Assembly (NCBI GenBank): GCA_002702705.1
Contig: PABH01000042.1
Location: 219,026 to 283,025 of the forward strand
Origin: Anaerolineaceae bacterium
Lineage (GTDB): Bacteria > Chloroflexota > Anaerolineae > Anaerolineales > Anaerolineaceae
DNA: 64,000 nucleotides
Reading direction: 5' to 3'
Part shown: positions 26,556 to 34,977 of the stretch, in pieces
How positions within the stretch are numbered: the first letter of the stretch is position 1
Layout of the letters: every line of letters begins with the position of its first letter
Notes under the pieces: generated by a model
Told to the model about the DNA's origin: nothing
The model's input: the letters and a program-made list of their open reading frames with translations, nothing else
Database searches by the model: none
Program-made: the position numbers and the translations under genes

Positions 26556-27668
26556 ATGAAGATTACACAGGTAAACACGAAAAAGGACCTCAAACGGTTC
26601 ATTAAACTGCCGTATACTTTATACCATAACGACCCGGTTTGGGTGCCGCCTTTACACAGTGATATAAAAGCTCAGTTTGACCCTCAAAAGAATCCTTTCT
26701 TAAGTCATTGCAAAACAGCTTTATTTTTATTATGGAATGAGGAGCAAATTATTGGTCGAATTGCTGCTTTTTATGATGAATTAGCCAATCATTTCTGGAA
26801 AGAACCTGTGGGACTATTTGGCTATTTTGAGTGCATCCCAAATGAAAAAGCTGCCCAGTTATTGTTAAAAACCGCCAAAGAATGGCTGAATCAAAACGGA
26901 ATGACAAAAATGAGGGGTCCCTGGAGTTTTGTCACCCAGGAATGGGGCAGCGTGATCGAAGGATTTGTACCCTCCCCAGTGGTCATGTCACCTTACAATC
27001 CACCAATTTACAACCAATACTACGCTGAATTTGGTCTGGAAAAAATAAAAGACCTTGTGGTTTACGCCATAGATGCAGCAAAAGATTATCAAATTCCGGA
27101 GCGGATATTATCTTTAACGGACAAAGTAAGTAGACGATATGGAATCCAAACCCGTATTTTAGATCTGAAAAAACTAGACCGAGATGCAGAAAAAATCATT
27201 TCTCTTTCGAATGAAAGTCTGGTAAAGAATTGGGGGTATTCACCGGTAACGGAAGCTGAAGTAAAAGCAATGGTAAAGGATTTAAAACAGATCATTCAAC
27301 CGAAAGGTGTTATTTTTGCTGAGGATAAAGATGGGAAAGCAGTGGGTTTTGCGATTGCTATTCCGGATATTAATCAACTCTTAAAAGGTTTGAATGGTCG
27401 TATGCTGCCTTTGGGATGGTTTAAACTACTGCGCGGAATTCCCAAGTTAACCAGTTACCGCATGTTTGCATTAGGGGTGATTCCTGAATATCACGGGAAG
27501 GGAATCGACAGCCTGTTGTATCGGGCGTTATATGAATCGATTTTTAGTCCCAAAATGTTTATGGAAATCAACTATGTTTTGGAAGATAATGGCCCGATGA
27601 ACAATGCCATTGTTAAACTGGGCGCAGAATTAACCCGGCGATACCGGGTGTATGAGATGGGTATATGA
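26556..27668 (+). CDS. GNAT-fold acyltransferase-like protein
   Basis: A 370-residue protein of the long GNAT type (an N-terminal half beginning ITQVNTKKDLKRFIKLPYTL, then an acetyltransferase-like half). The C-terminal part has ALGVIPEYHGKGIDSLLYR, which matches the acetyl-CoA pyrophosphate-binding loop (R/Q-x-x-G-x-G/A) in modified form, and ends with the NYVLEDNGPMNNAIVKLGAE motif. Substrate unknown. The start at 26556 follows AAGGAT; the track's longer frame begins in the leader. Ten nucleotides separate it from the nitroreductase gene, so they form an operon. Confidence 0.75.
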   Translation: MKITQVNTKKDLKRFIKLPYTLYHNDPVWVPPLHSDIKAQFDPQKNPFLSHCKTALFLLWNEEQIIGRIAAFYDELANHFWKEPVGLFGYFECIPNEKAAQLLLKTAKEWLNQNGMTKMRGPWSFVTQEWGSVIEGFVPSPVVMSPYNPPIYNQYYAEFGLEKIKDLVVYAIDAAKDYQIPERILSLTDKVSRRYGIQTRILDLKKLDRDAEKIISLSNESLVKNWGYSPVTEAEVKAMVKDLKQIIQPKGVIFAEDKDGKAVGFAIAIPDINQLLKGLNGRMLPLGWFKLLRGIPKLTSYRMFALGVIPEYHGKGIDSLLYRALYESIFSPKMFMEINYVLEDNGPMNNAIVKLGAELTRRYRVYEMGI

Positions 27669-27678
27669 GGATAACAAA

Positions 27679-28455
27679 ATGAATTCAACAATTAACGTAT
27701 TAGAAAACCGATGTTCAATCCGTTCTTATCTGGATCAAGAGTTAATGGTTGAAGAAAAAGAAACTATTTTAAACGCAGCTTACCGTGCTCCAACGGCAGG
27801 AAATATGATGTTGTATTCGATTATTGAAGTGGAGTCCAAACAAATTAAAGAGAAGTTGGTCGAAACTTGTGATAATCAACCTTTTATTAAAAAGGCTCCT
27901 TTTGTACTAATCTTTCTGGCAGATTATCAGCGCTGGTTTGATTATTATCAACACAGTCAAGTAGAAGAGTTCTGCCAACAACAAGGAATCCCTTATCGTT
28001 TCCCACAAGAAGGGGATTTGATGATTGCCTGTTCGGACGCCTTGATCGCAGCGCAAAACGCAGTGATTGCCGCCGAATCCATGGGAATTGGTTCTTGTTA
28101 TATCGGCGACATTATGGAAAATTATGAAGTTCACCGCGAAATGTTTGATCTGCCGCCCTATGTGTTTCCAATTGCAATGGTTTGTTTTGGATATCCTGCT
28201 AACAAACCGGATCAGCCAAGGCCGCGTTTTGACGGTAAATTTATCCGGTTTAAGGATTCTTACCGCCGCTTATCACCGGATGAATTGGATGAAATGTTTA
28301 ATGAACGGGAAGCGCTTTTATTTAAGAACAGACCTGAATTGAACGGTGCTGTCAATTTTGGACAGTTTCAGTATCGCCGCAAATTTGGGGCTGATTTTTC
28401 ACAAGAAATGAGCCGCTCGGTTCGAGCTGCCATGGCACGTTGGTTAGAACATTAA
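27679..28455 (+). CDS. Nitroreductase-family flavoprotein
   Basis: A 258-residue FMN-dependent reductase. The RCSIRSYLDQEL opening and YRAPTAGNMM are the FMN-binding segments of the nitroreductase superfamily. The middle contains AQNAVIAAESMGIGSCYIGDI, the conserved helix and loop around the flavin, and PIAMVCFGYP closes the fold. A C-terminal extension of about 60 residues follows. Typical activities are NAD(P)H-dependent reduction of nitro compounds, quinones or flavins; the natural substrate is unknown. It is co-transcribed with the GNAT gene and its stop overlaps the convergent SLC13 gene by 4 nt. Confidence 0.88.
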   Translation: MNSTINVLENRCSIRSYLDQELMVEEKETILNAAYRAPTAGNMMLYSIIEVESKQIKEKLVETCDNQPFIKKAPFVLIFLADYQRWFDYYQHSQVEEFCQQQGIPYRFPQEGDLMIACSDALIAAQNAVIAAESMGIGSCYIGDIMENYEVHREMFDLPPYVFPIAMVCFGYPANKPDQPRPRFDGKFIRFKDSYRRLSPDELDEMFNEREALLFKNRPELNGAVNFGQFQYRRKFGADFSQEMSRSVRAAMARWLEH

Positions 28456-30251
28456 GGATATAAAGGCCAGATTAGCGGCAGGAAAATCATCGTCATCAAT
28501 AATAAAATGAGATTAAGCCAGATACCGACTTTGGTGTAATCCTTAAATAGGTACCCTCCCGGGCCAAAAATAATGACATTGACCTGATGGCCTATCGGCA
28601 TTAAGAACGATGTGGAAGCAGCAATGACAATTGCCATAACAAATGTTTGCGGGTTTGCACCTAAATTTAAGGCGGCATCAATCGCGATTGGAACAGCCAG
28701 AACGGTGGCTGCCGCATTAGAAATGACCTCTGTCAACAGAGCGGTGAGAATAAATAATCCCATCATTACTGCCAATGCACTTTGATCCCCAATGAGCTTG
28801 ATAACGGATTGTGCGATAATTTGGGCGGTACCGGTTTTTTCCATCGCCAAGCCCATAGGCAGCATACTGGCGATTAAAAAGACAGCCTTCCACTCGATGG
28901 ATTGGTATGCCTCATCAATGGTGATAATGCGGCTAACCACCATTAATATTGCTCCAATCAACATGGCTGCTGAAATATGCAAAAGTCCGCTGGCTGCGAT
29001 TAGGATAACTCCTAATAAGATCAAGACAGCAAGCGGGGCTTTTTTGGAGATCTTTGTAGGCTGAAAACCCATCTCAAGCAAAATAAAATCTTGATTATTG
29101 GTGAGTTGTTTTAGTTTTTCCCGGGTACCCTGAACTAACAAGGAATCACCAATATGCAGTGGTACTTTACCAAGGCGAGAAACGAGGGTTCTTCCGTTAT
29201 GCCGGATTGCCAAAACAGAAACATCAAAACGGGCCCGAAAATCTATATCCATCAAAGATTTACCATCAAACCGGCCGTATGGGGCCAACGTAATTTCGGT
29301 TTGGTGCATAGTTTGCTGATTCTCTCGAATGGTGAGTGGCGTAGTTTTGCGGTCCGGAATGGTGATAAGCTGTAAATTATGTGTTGCATTCAAAATCGCT
29401 TCCGGATCAGCTTGAATATGAAGCTCGTCCCCTGCTTTAAATGTATAGTCCGGATAGGGTGTAAGCATTTCATCAAGACGATCATGGGGATGAATATGTA
29501 CGATAAGGAATTCATGTTCTTCTTGAATAGCTGCCTGGCGGATCGTTTGGCCTACCAGGGGTGAGGAAGGCGGAATTCGCACTTCCGTAAGATATTGCTG
29601 AATCTGGTAACGTTCTGAGAGTTCACCCCCTGGTGTGCGTTTTGGTAATAGGCGGTTTCCAATCAGGAGCATATAAATAACCCCTGTTGATAAAACAATT
29701 ATTCCCATTGGGGTAAAATCAAAAAATCGAAAAGTTGGCACATTTTCATAGGTGGATAAAATGCTGGAAGCGAGAATATTCGGCGGGGTTCCAATTAAGG
29801 TCATATTACCGCCCATTAATGATGCCCATGCTAAAGGAATTAATAATTTGGACGGTGCCAGGTTTGCTTTCCTTGAAATGGTTAACACAGCAGGTAAAAG
29901 AATCGCCACCGCACCAATATTGTTCATCACAGCAGAAAGCAGACCTACCGTTAACATAATAAAAAAGGTCAGCCTTAATTGAGATTTTCCGGCAACCTTT
30001 AAAACCCAATAAGCAATCTGTTCACCAATACCGCTGCGGGTGATGCCACCACTGACGATAAAAACGGACCAAACCGTGATAACCGCCGGGCTTGAAAAGC
30101 CTGAAAAAGCTTCCTCTGTTGTAAGAATACCGGTTAACAACAGCGCAACCATCGACATTAACGCTACAACATCAGCTCTGATTTTTTCACTGATGAATAA
30201 GAGGATGGCTATAAAAAGAATGATAAGGACGAGGATATTTTCCACACTCAT
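28452..30251 (-). CDS. SLC13/DASS-family anion transporter with two RCK-C domains
   Basis: A 599-residue membrane transporter. About five helices lie in residues 1-200 and about six more in 400-599. Two soluble TrkA-C (RCK_C) domains lie between them at about 215-300 and 320-395 (IPPSSPLVGQTIRQAAI, LAPYGRFDGKSLMDIDF). This is the layout of SLC13-type permeases of the sulfate/phosphate-like branch. NNIGAVAILLPAV and SNAAATVLAVPIAI are the paired NxxxxxxxxP-like signature regions around the substrate and Na+ sites. It probably imports a divalent anion with sodium. No strong SD is seen before ATG 30251. It is convergent with and overlaps the nitroreductase gene by 4 nt. Confidence 0.88.
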   Translation of the reverse strand: MSVENILVLIILFIAILLFISEKIRADVVALMSMVALLLTGILTTEEAFSGFSSPAVITVWSVFIVSGGITRSGIGEQIAYWVLKVAGKSQLRLTFFIMLTVGLLSAVMNNIGAVAILLPAVLTISRKANLAPSKLLIPLAWASLMGGNMTLIGTPPNILASSILSTYENVPTFRFFDFTPMGIIVLSTGVIYMLLIGNRLLPKRTPGGELSERYQIQQYLTEVRIPPSSPLVGQTIRQAAIQEEHEFLIVHIHPHDRLDEMLTPYPDYTFKAGDELHIQADPEAILNATHNLQLITIPDRKTTPLTIRENQQTMHQTEITLAPYGRFDGKSLMDIDFRARFDVSVLAIRHNGRTLVSRLGKVPLHIGDSLLVQGTREKLKQLTNNQDFILLEMGFQPTKISKKAPLAVLILLGVILIAASGLLHISAAMLIGAILMVVSRIITIDEAYQSIEWKAVFLIASMLPMGLAMEKTGTAQIIAQSVIKLIGDQSALAVMMGLFILTALLTEVISNAAATVLAVPIAIDAALNLGANPQTFVMAIVIAASTSFLMPIGHQVNVIIFGPGGYLFKDYTKVGIWLNLILLLMTMIFLPLIWPLYP

Positions 30252-30387
30252 ATTTTTACCGTACCAACATTATGATTATTTCTTCATCTGAGCCAATGCT
30301 GTGCGTATAAGGTTAAGTTTACATGAGTTCGGAAAAATCTTTTCTTTGAATAGCCAGAATTTGTAACAGAAATATTAAACAGAATTA

Positions 30388-30412
30388 AAAAAGACTGACC
30401 TTTTTGGTCAGC
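30388..30412 (-). terminator. Intrinsic terminator after the DEAD-box helicase gene
   Basis: CTGACC at 30396-30401 and GGTCAG at 30407-30412 form a stem around a 5-nt loop, followed by T-rich sequence on the minus strand. It lies 28 nt past the helicase stop. Confidence 0.75.
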
Positions 30413-30439
30413 CTTTTTGGTTAGTTATAAATAAATAGT

Positions 30440-31600
30440 CTAACGAGCTGTGGATCTGGGTGAAGAAGTATGGGCTTGCTGTTGAGGAAAAGCGTGTGTG
30501 ATTTCACGTCTCTCGATGCTGTGCCCCATATTTTTTTCAATCATTCGTAAGATAGGGTTGTCATCCTTGGTGACAAAAGACAAAGCCATACCTTGATTTT
30601 CCATCCTGCCAGTTCGACCAATGCGGTGGGTATACGCTTCAGCAGTATCCGGCATATCAAAATTGATGACATGTGAAACCTGAGTTACATCAATACCACG
30701 AGAAGCGATATCAGTTGCAACCAAAACGTCAATTCTGCCTTGTCGGAAGCGATCCATCACTTTATCACGTTGTTTTTGAGAAAGATTACCCTGTAAGGCA
30801 TCGGCATTAAAACCTTGTTTTTTTAATTTAAATGCCAGTTTGGAAGCACGGTGTTTTGTGCGGGTAAAAATCAAAACCTGACCGATCGCTGTGGTATCCA
30901 TTAATTGGATTAATGTATCCATTTTTTGTGGTTGTTCCACAGGATAAAGTGCATGCCGAACGGTATCGGCTGGTTTTGAATGCCCAATCTCAATAACAAC
31001 CGGATTATTCAAGAAGTCATTCGCCAGACTGCGAATTTCTTTTGGCATTGTCGCTGAAAATAATAAAGTCTGACGTTGTTTAGGAACAGCAGCGATAATG
31101 CGGCGAATAGTGGGTAAAAAACCCATATCAAACATTTGATCGGCTTCGTCCAACACCAAAATATCAATATTTTTCAGGTTGATCTGTTTTTCATTCATTA
31201 GATCTAACAATCGGCCAGGACAAGCCACAGCGATTTGGGTCCCATTCCGGAATTCATTAATTTGTGGTTGTTTTCCAACTCCACCGTAAATGGAAAATCC
31301 ACGGATACCGGTTTTACGACCTAACACTTTAATCACAGCGTTGGTTTGTTCCGCCAATTCACGAGTCGGGGAAAGGATTAAAGCCCGTAATTGTTTCTGA
31401 GGGGACTTCATTAAATGTTGAAGGATGGGTAAAACAAAAGCGGCTGTTTTGCCGGTACCTGTTTGTGCTAGTCCAAGAACATCTGAGCCATTTAAAATGG
31501 CAGGTATGGTCTGTTTTTGAATGGCTGTTGGGGTTTCGTACCCGGCAGCCTTAATGCCCGCACTAACCAGCGGGTGAAAATTAAAAGATTTAAAACTCAC
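30440..31600 (-). CDS. DEAD-box ATP-dependent RNA helicase (RhlE-like)
   Basis: A 386-residue helicase core with little extension. Q motif FHPLVSAGIKAAGYETPTAIQ, here at the very N-terminus; motif I AQTGTGKT; Ia PTRELAEQ; II VLDEADQMFDMGF; III SATMP; V ATDIASRGID; VI HRIGRTGR. It remodels RNA duplexes with ATP, usually in ribosome assembly or cold adaptation. The start is a GTG at 31600, with AAGGA nine bases upstream. A hairpin lies in the leader at 31629-31652. The short basic C-terminus (TSSPRSTAR) differs from long RhlE tails. Confidence 0.95.
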   Translation of the reverse strand: MSFKSFNFHPLVSAGIKAAGYETPTAIQKQTIPAILNGSDVLGLAQTGTGKTAAFVLPILQHLMKSPQKQLRALILSPTRELAEQTNAVIKVLGRKTGIRGFSIYGGVGKQPQINEFRNGTQIAVACPGRLLDLMNEKQINLKNIDILVLDEADQMFDMGFLPTIRRIIAAVPKQRQTLLFSATMPKEIRSLANDFLNNPVVIEIGHSKPADTVRHALYPVEQPQKMDTLIQLMDTTAIGQVLIFTRTKHRASKLAFKLKKQGFNADALQGNLSQKQRDKVMDRFRQGRIDVLVATDIASRGIDVTQVSHVINFDMPDTAEAYTHRIGRTGRMENQGMALSFVTKDDNPILRMIEKNMGHSIERREITHAFPQQQAHTSSPRSTAR

Positions 31601-31628
31601 AATAATTGGTCCTTTTCGGCCTAAGATT

Positions 31629-31652
31629 GAGCCAGGGAAAGAACCTTGGCTC
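31629..31652 (-). promoter_or_regulatory. Leader hairpin of the DEAD-box helicase gene
   Basis: GAGCCA at 31629-31634 and TGGCTC at 31647-31652 can pair in the untranslated leader, about 30 nt before the GTG start. No T run follows, so it is not a terminator. Structured leaders are known for cold-responsive helicase genes; a role here is inference. Confidence 0.35.
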
Positions 31653-31728
31653 GGCTACATATGTATTTGGTTCTAGATTTACGCTAGTTTCCCCATTTAC
31701 AAAAGTAACAGCTCCCTAGTATACCACA

Positions 31729-32691
31729 CTATTTTGGATCAATCTGATCATATTTTTTACCAGCTTTTTTGAGAATCCAGGCTGCGTACAGGGAGACCCA
31801 CCGGTTGGTCTCTTCTTTATCAGCCAATTCCGGCCAGGTGCGCTGCCGGAAAGGGCTGCTGCCGCGCCAAAAGCCATTTTTCACACGTTTTGATTCCAGC
31901 CAATTCAGGGCTGGCTGTGCCGCAGGTTGGCCTAATTGATCCAAGTCAGCCAATATTCTTAATGTCATTAAAATATCACTTTGGTAAAACAAAGGGAAAG
32001 ATAATTTAAACCAAAGTGGATGAACTTTATTTTCGGGACTGGGATAATTGGCTTGTAGCAGGTCATACTGCTGCAGCATAAATTGAATACCTTTTTCCAA
32101 CCCACCCTTTACGGTCGATGATCGTTTTTCATCAGGAATGGCTGCCAAAGCCCACATCACCCGATTAACACCCCATGCACAGGGTAAATAGTTATTGTAT
32201 TTACAGATACATTGATTTTCTGCGAGGCTGCGTGCGTTCAATTCGATCATCATTGTTAACCGTTCATCGCCAATACGCCCCGCGAAAATGGCATACCGGA
32301 TGATATTACTCCACAGGCATTGCAGATCAGGGGTCGGTTGATTTCCATGTTCTTGAATGGAATTTGTTGTCGCCGAAAGCATATATTCAACCCCATCCTG
32401 AAAGCGTGGTGTCTGCGGATCAACAAGCAGTTCTTTTAATAAGAGTAAACTCCAATGCGTGCTGACATATTTCGGCGTGTAATAATTATTTTTATATGGC
32501 CATTGCCCTTTATCGATTTGACGATTAAGGATGGCAGGAACAGGGCCTTCCAACTGAATGGATCGATACGCTTCTTGCACTTTAGAATGGGTTTTCGGAA
32601 GATCCATTAAAAGCGTTAGGGTCAAGAAACGAATGGTTGGAATCTCACTTTTCATTAACCACAAAGAGAGTGGATGGTCTTCTTGAAACAT
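31729..32691 (-). CDS. Alpha/alpha-toroid (prenyltransferase-like fold) protein, unknown function
   Basis: A 320-residue protein with repeated helical hairpins and Trp/Gly motifs (GQWPYKNNYYTPKYVSTHWS near 90, LESKRVKNGFWRGSSP near 270) that recall the QW-type repeats of terpenoid cyclase/prenyltransferase toroids. The catalytic DxDD motif of squalene-hopene cyclases is absent, so cyclase activity is not supported. Cys-rich CICKYNNYLPCAWG in the middle could bind a metal. In databases such proteins are sometimes labelled nitrogen fixation protein NifH, which the sequence does not justify. No partner gene is evident; the lipoprotein gene lies 41 nt upstream-of-stop on the other side in the same orientation. 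Confidence 0.6.
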   Translation of the reverse strand: MFQEDHPLSLWLMKSEIPTIRFLTLTLLMDLPKTHSKVQEAYRSIQLEGPVPAILNRQIDKGQWPYKNNYYTPKYVSTHWSLLLLKELLVDPQTPRFQDGVEYMLSATTNSIQEHGNQPTPDLQCLWSNIIRYAIFAGRIGDERLTMMIELNARSLAENQCICKYNNYLPCAWGVNRVMWALAAIPDEKRSSTVKGGLEKGIQFMLQQYDLLQANYPSPENKVHPLWFKLSFPLFYQSDILMTLRILADLDQLGQPAAQPALNWLESKRVKNGFWRGSSPFRQRTWPELADKEETNRWVSLYAAWILKKAGKKYDQIDPK

Positions 32692-32732
32692 ACGGTACCT
32701 CCAATCAAAACACGATATGAGTAGTTTAGCAT

Positions 32733-33608
32733 TTATTTTTGGTGAACGGTAAGCACAAATGGTAACAAAATGCCAGAAGGTATCTTGAAATAAGGATCTA
32801 GAATCAAAAGCCCTGTGGAAGGACCCCCATCCAGGTTAACCGCAATATCCAGATTGAGATCAGAACCGGTTAAGAACATACTCAATGTATGAAGTGTGAA
32901 ATATCCTTTTTGTGTCAGAATTAATAAAAAATTACCGTCTTGATCTTTTGCCAAAACCGTGCGGCGCGCTTTTAGGTTATCCTCAAATTCAGCAGGGAAG
33001 CCAAGTTCACCGCCTGGTTTAACCAGCAAAGGAAAGGATTGTATTGCAAAATCCAGCGGCTCTGAAGAATCATAAGGTTTTTCTTCCAGCCACCGTAAAT
33101 CCGGAAATCCTTGTGCCACAGTAAACATGCCTGCAAATTCACCATAACTCAGACCAAAAACTTCCCCATTGGAAATAGCCAGGCCAGTCGGGTAATAATT
33201 TTCTTGCTCCAACAAAAAATAACCAGCATTCACAACGATGTCTGCATTGGTTTGCATTGCCCAATCTTCCAAACTGAGCGGCCTGGTTTGGTGATGGACT
33301 TCAAAGTCATAAAAAGATGGGTTGATTCGCAAAATGAACATCGATTCGATGACCATATTTTGCGGCCCGATAAGGTTGAGTATGCGGTTTTCCAAACCTG
33401 GTTTGGTATTAATCCAGCCGCTGTCGGGAACAATGGTGGTGGGGCTTGGAAATGGTGTTATCAAAGGAGTGGAAACAGCCGTGGGGGTAACTGAAACCTG
33501 TGAAACAGGAGAAAAAGTAGGTGTTTTTTCTGAATCGGGAATATTTTCTGAAAAACAACCAGTTAATAAAAATATCAGGAAAAAATATAGTAGAGCCTTT
33601 ATTTTCAT
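32733..33608 (-). CDS. Phosphodiester glycosidase (NAGPA/DUF2233) lipoprotein
   Basis: A 291-residue secreted lipoprotein. The signal peptide ends in the lipobox LLTGC (Cys18), followed by a Ser/Thr/Pro-rich linker to about residue 60. The domain has VVNAGYF, RRTVLAKDQDGNFLLILT and NLDGGPSTGL, the conserved blocks of the phosphodiester glycosidase (uncovering-enzyme-like) family. Relatives remove phosphate-linked sugars or act on cell-surface glycans; the substrate here is unknown. It probably sits on the outer face of the cytoplasmic membrane. A terminator was not obvious. It is in the same orientation as the toroid protein gene with 41 nt between. Confidence 0.85.
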   Translation of the reverse strand: MKIKALLYFFLIFLLTGCFSENIPDSEKTPTFSPVSQVSVTPTAVSTPLITPFPSPTTIVPDSGWINTKPGLENRILNLIGPQNMVIESMFILRINPSFYDFEVHHQTRPLSLEDWAMQTNADIVVNAGYFLLEQENYYPTGLAISNGEVFGLSYGEFAGMFTVAQGFPDLRWLEEKPYDSSEPLDFAIQSFPLLVKPGGELGFPAEFEDNLKARRTVLAKDQDGNFLLILTQKGYFTLHTLSMFLTGSDLNLDIAVNLDGGPSTGLLILDPYFKIPSGILLPFVLTVHQK

Positions 33609-33657
33609 AAGGGCTACTATACATAATATTTAAAATTTACACAATAAGCCGGATGGC

Positions 33658-34023
33658 TTAATTTTCGCTCAACCAGAGTTTAGCCTGATCCAAATCATCA
33701 AATAATTTAAAACTTTTAGTTCCAGACATCTTATTTAATAGTTCAATAAATGTTTTTTGTGAACCTGTTATACCTACCACTGCTCTTTTGATTACAAAAG
33801 GCTCGAATTTTGAGGCTGCATTTTTAAAAATTCGAAAAATTTCCGGTGTGCCGCGGGTATCACTAACATTGGTTAAGGATAATACTGAATTTTTTGGTTC
33901 AGTACTAATCATATTAAATGCATAATCCATTTCGGTTTTGACAGCATGTGAATCCAAACCACAGTTGGTACAATCCGAGTACCAAATTCGTTTTCCGTTA
34001 TAAACAATCCAATGCGATTTCAT
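33658..34023 (-). CDS. Small STAS/SpoIIAA-like protein, tentative
   Basis: A 121-residue soluble protein starting MKSHWIVYNGKRIWYSD. The pattern of strands and helices, the SLTNVSDTRGTPE stretch, and the ending FKLFDDLDQAKLWLSEN resemble STAS/SEC14-like SpoIIAA-type domains, in which the last helix follows an FDD-x-x-x-A-x-x-WL motif. The start at 34023 is preferred over 34053 because GAGGG precedes it. CTNCG near the N-terminus may bind metal. No catalytic residue is recognisable. It is a single gene between the lipoprotein gene and the divergent tetR2 promoter. Confidence 0.5.
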   Translation of the reverse strand: MKSHWIVYNGKRIWYSDCTNCGLDSHAVKTEMDYAFNMISTEPKNSVLSLTNVSDTRGTPEIFRIFKNAASKFEPFVIKRAVVGITGSQKTFIELLNKMSGTKSFKLFDDLDQAKLWLSEN

Positions 34024-34239
34024 AACAATCCCTCTAGCGTTTGTATTACTCAAAGAATAGCATAAATACTTTACACTTTCTAATTTTTTTACAGAAATTT
34101 TATTAGCCCAAATTTACCAATCGTTAAGTTCCAAACTTACCATTGATAATCCGCTCGCCAGGTTTTTTCTTTATGGGATATGAATAGTAATCGTTGCTTA
34201 ATTTTTCCAAATTTCCGGAAAAAATTAATATTTTAAATA

Positions 34240-34268
34240 TTGACAAGCGATAAATTATGATATAAGAT
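34240..34268 (+). promoter_or_regulatory. Sigma-70-type promoter of the second TetR/ABC operon
   Basis: A perfect -35 hexamer TTGACA (34240-34245), a 17-bp spacer and a TAAGAT -10 (34263-34268) lie immediately before the palindromes at 34270-34301. Transcription would start within the first palindrome, so a repressor bound there would block it. Confidence 0.65.
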
Positions 34269-34269
34269 T

Positions 34270-34301
34270 GTGACTTATAAGTCACGTGACCACTTGGTCA
34301 C
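34270..34301. promoter_or_regulatory. Two abutting TetR-type operator palindromes
   Basis: GTGACTTATAAGTCAC (34270-34285) is a perfect 16-bp palindrome. It directly abuts GTGACCACTTGGTCAC (34286-34301), a 7-bp inverted repeat with a 2-bp centre. The junction itself forms GTCACGTGAC. They lie between the -10 box and the tetR2 start codon 17 nt away, the expected place for an autorepressor. Confidence 0.75.
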
Positions 34302-34317
34302 ATAACGAGGTGAGTTT

Positions 34318-34977
34318 ATGCCAAAAGAAACTTTCTTTAATTTACCGGATGATAAACGGCAAATGATCGAAGAAATTGCCATTGATGAGTTTGCTAACTG
34401 GGGTTTTGACAATGCCAGTATTAACCGCATTGTTGAAGTTTGCCAGATTGCAAAAGGAAGTTTTTATCAATATTTTGAAGATAAAAAAGATTTATATAAA
34501 TATTTAATCTCAAAAATCGCGGCTGAAAAGATCAACTTCATCAACCCTGTTTTGTTAAACCCCACTTCGGTTGACTTTTTCACTTTGATGGGCGCAATGT
34601 ACCAATCCGGGTTGGAATTTGGAAAGGCTAACCCCAAAGCTGCCATTTTGGGAAACCAACTCATAAAAAACAAAGATCATCCCGTTCATAAGGAGATCTT
34701 TGAGGAAAGTAAAGGAACCGCTGAAGATTTTTTTAGACCATTATTGCAGCTTGCAATTAGCAAAGGAGAGATTAACCCAAATATCGACCTCGAATTTGTA
34801 AGTTTTATTTTAGTTGCCCTCAACATCGCCTCATTTGAATATTACTATGAAGTGATTAAAGGAAAAGAATTTGATATTCATCAGATGGATGACATGATGA
34901 ATACCATCAATTTATTTTTAGATTTTATTAAAAATGGTATTGGTACCCACGAACAAGGAGAAAATCAAAATGATTAA
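34318..34977 (+). CDS. TetR-family transcriptional regulator (second cassette)
   Basis: A 219-residue regulator with helix-turn-helix at about residues 30-60 (NASINRIVEVCQIAKGSFYQ) and a helical ligand-binding domain. The start ATG follows AGGTGA. The gene's 3' end overlaps the ABC ATPase start by 8 nt, so it heads a five-gene operon. It probably binds the palindromes just upstream and is relieved by an exported compound. Its DNA-recognition region differs from the 14.05 kb TetR, although the two operators share TGACT half-site cores. Confidence 0.9.
   Translation: MPKETFFNLPDDKRQMIEEIAIDEFANWGFDNASINRIVEVCQIAKGSFYQYFEDKKDLYKYLISKIAAEKINFINPVLLNPTSVDFFTLMGAMYQSGLEFGKANPKAAILGNQLIKNKDHPVHKEIFEESKGTAEDFFRPLLQLAISKGEINPNIDLEFVSFILVALNIASFEYYYEVIKGKEFDIHQMDDMMNTINLFLDFIKNGIGTHEQGENQND

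Noticed and set aside
31729..32691. Nitrogenase iron protein NifH
   Set aside because: No P-loop or iron-sulfur cysteines of NifH are present; the sequence is helical and toroid-like.
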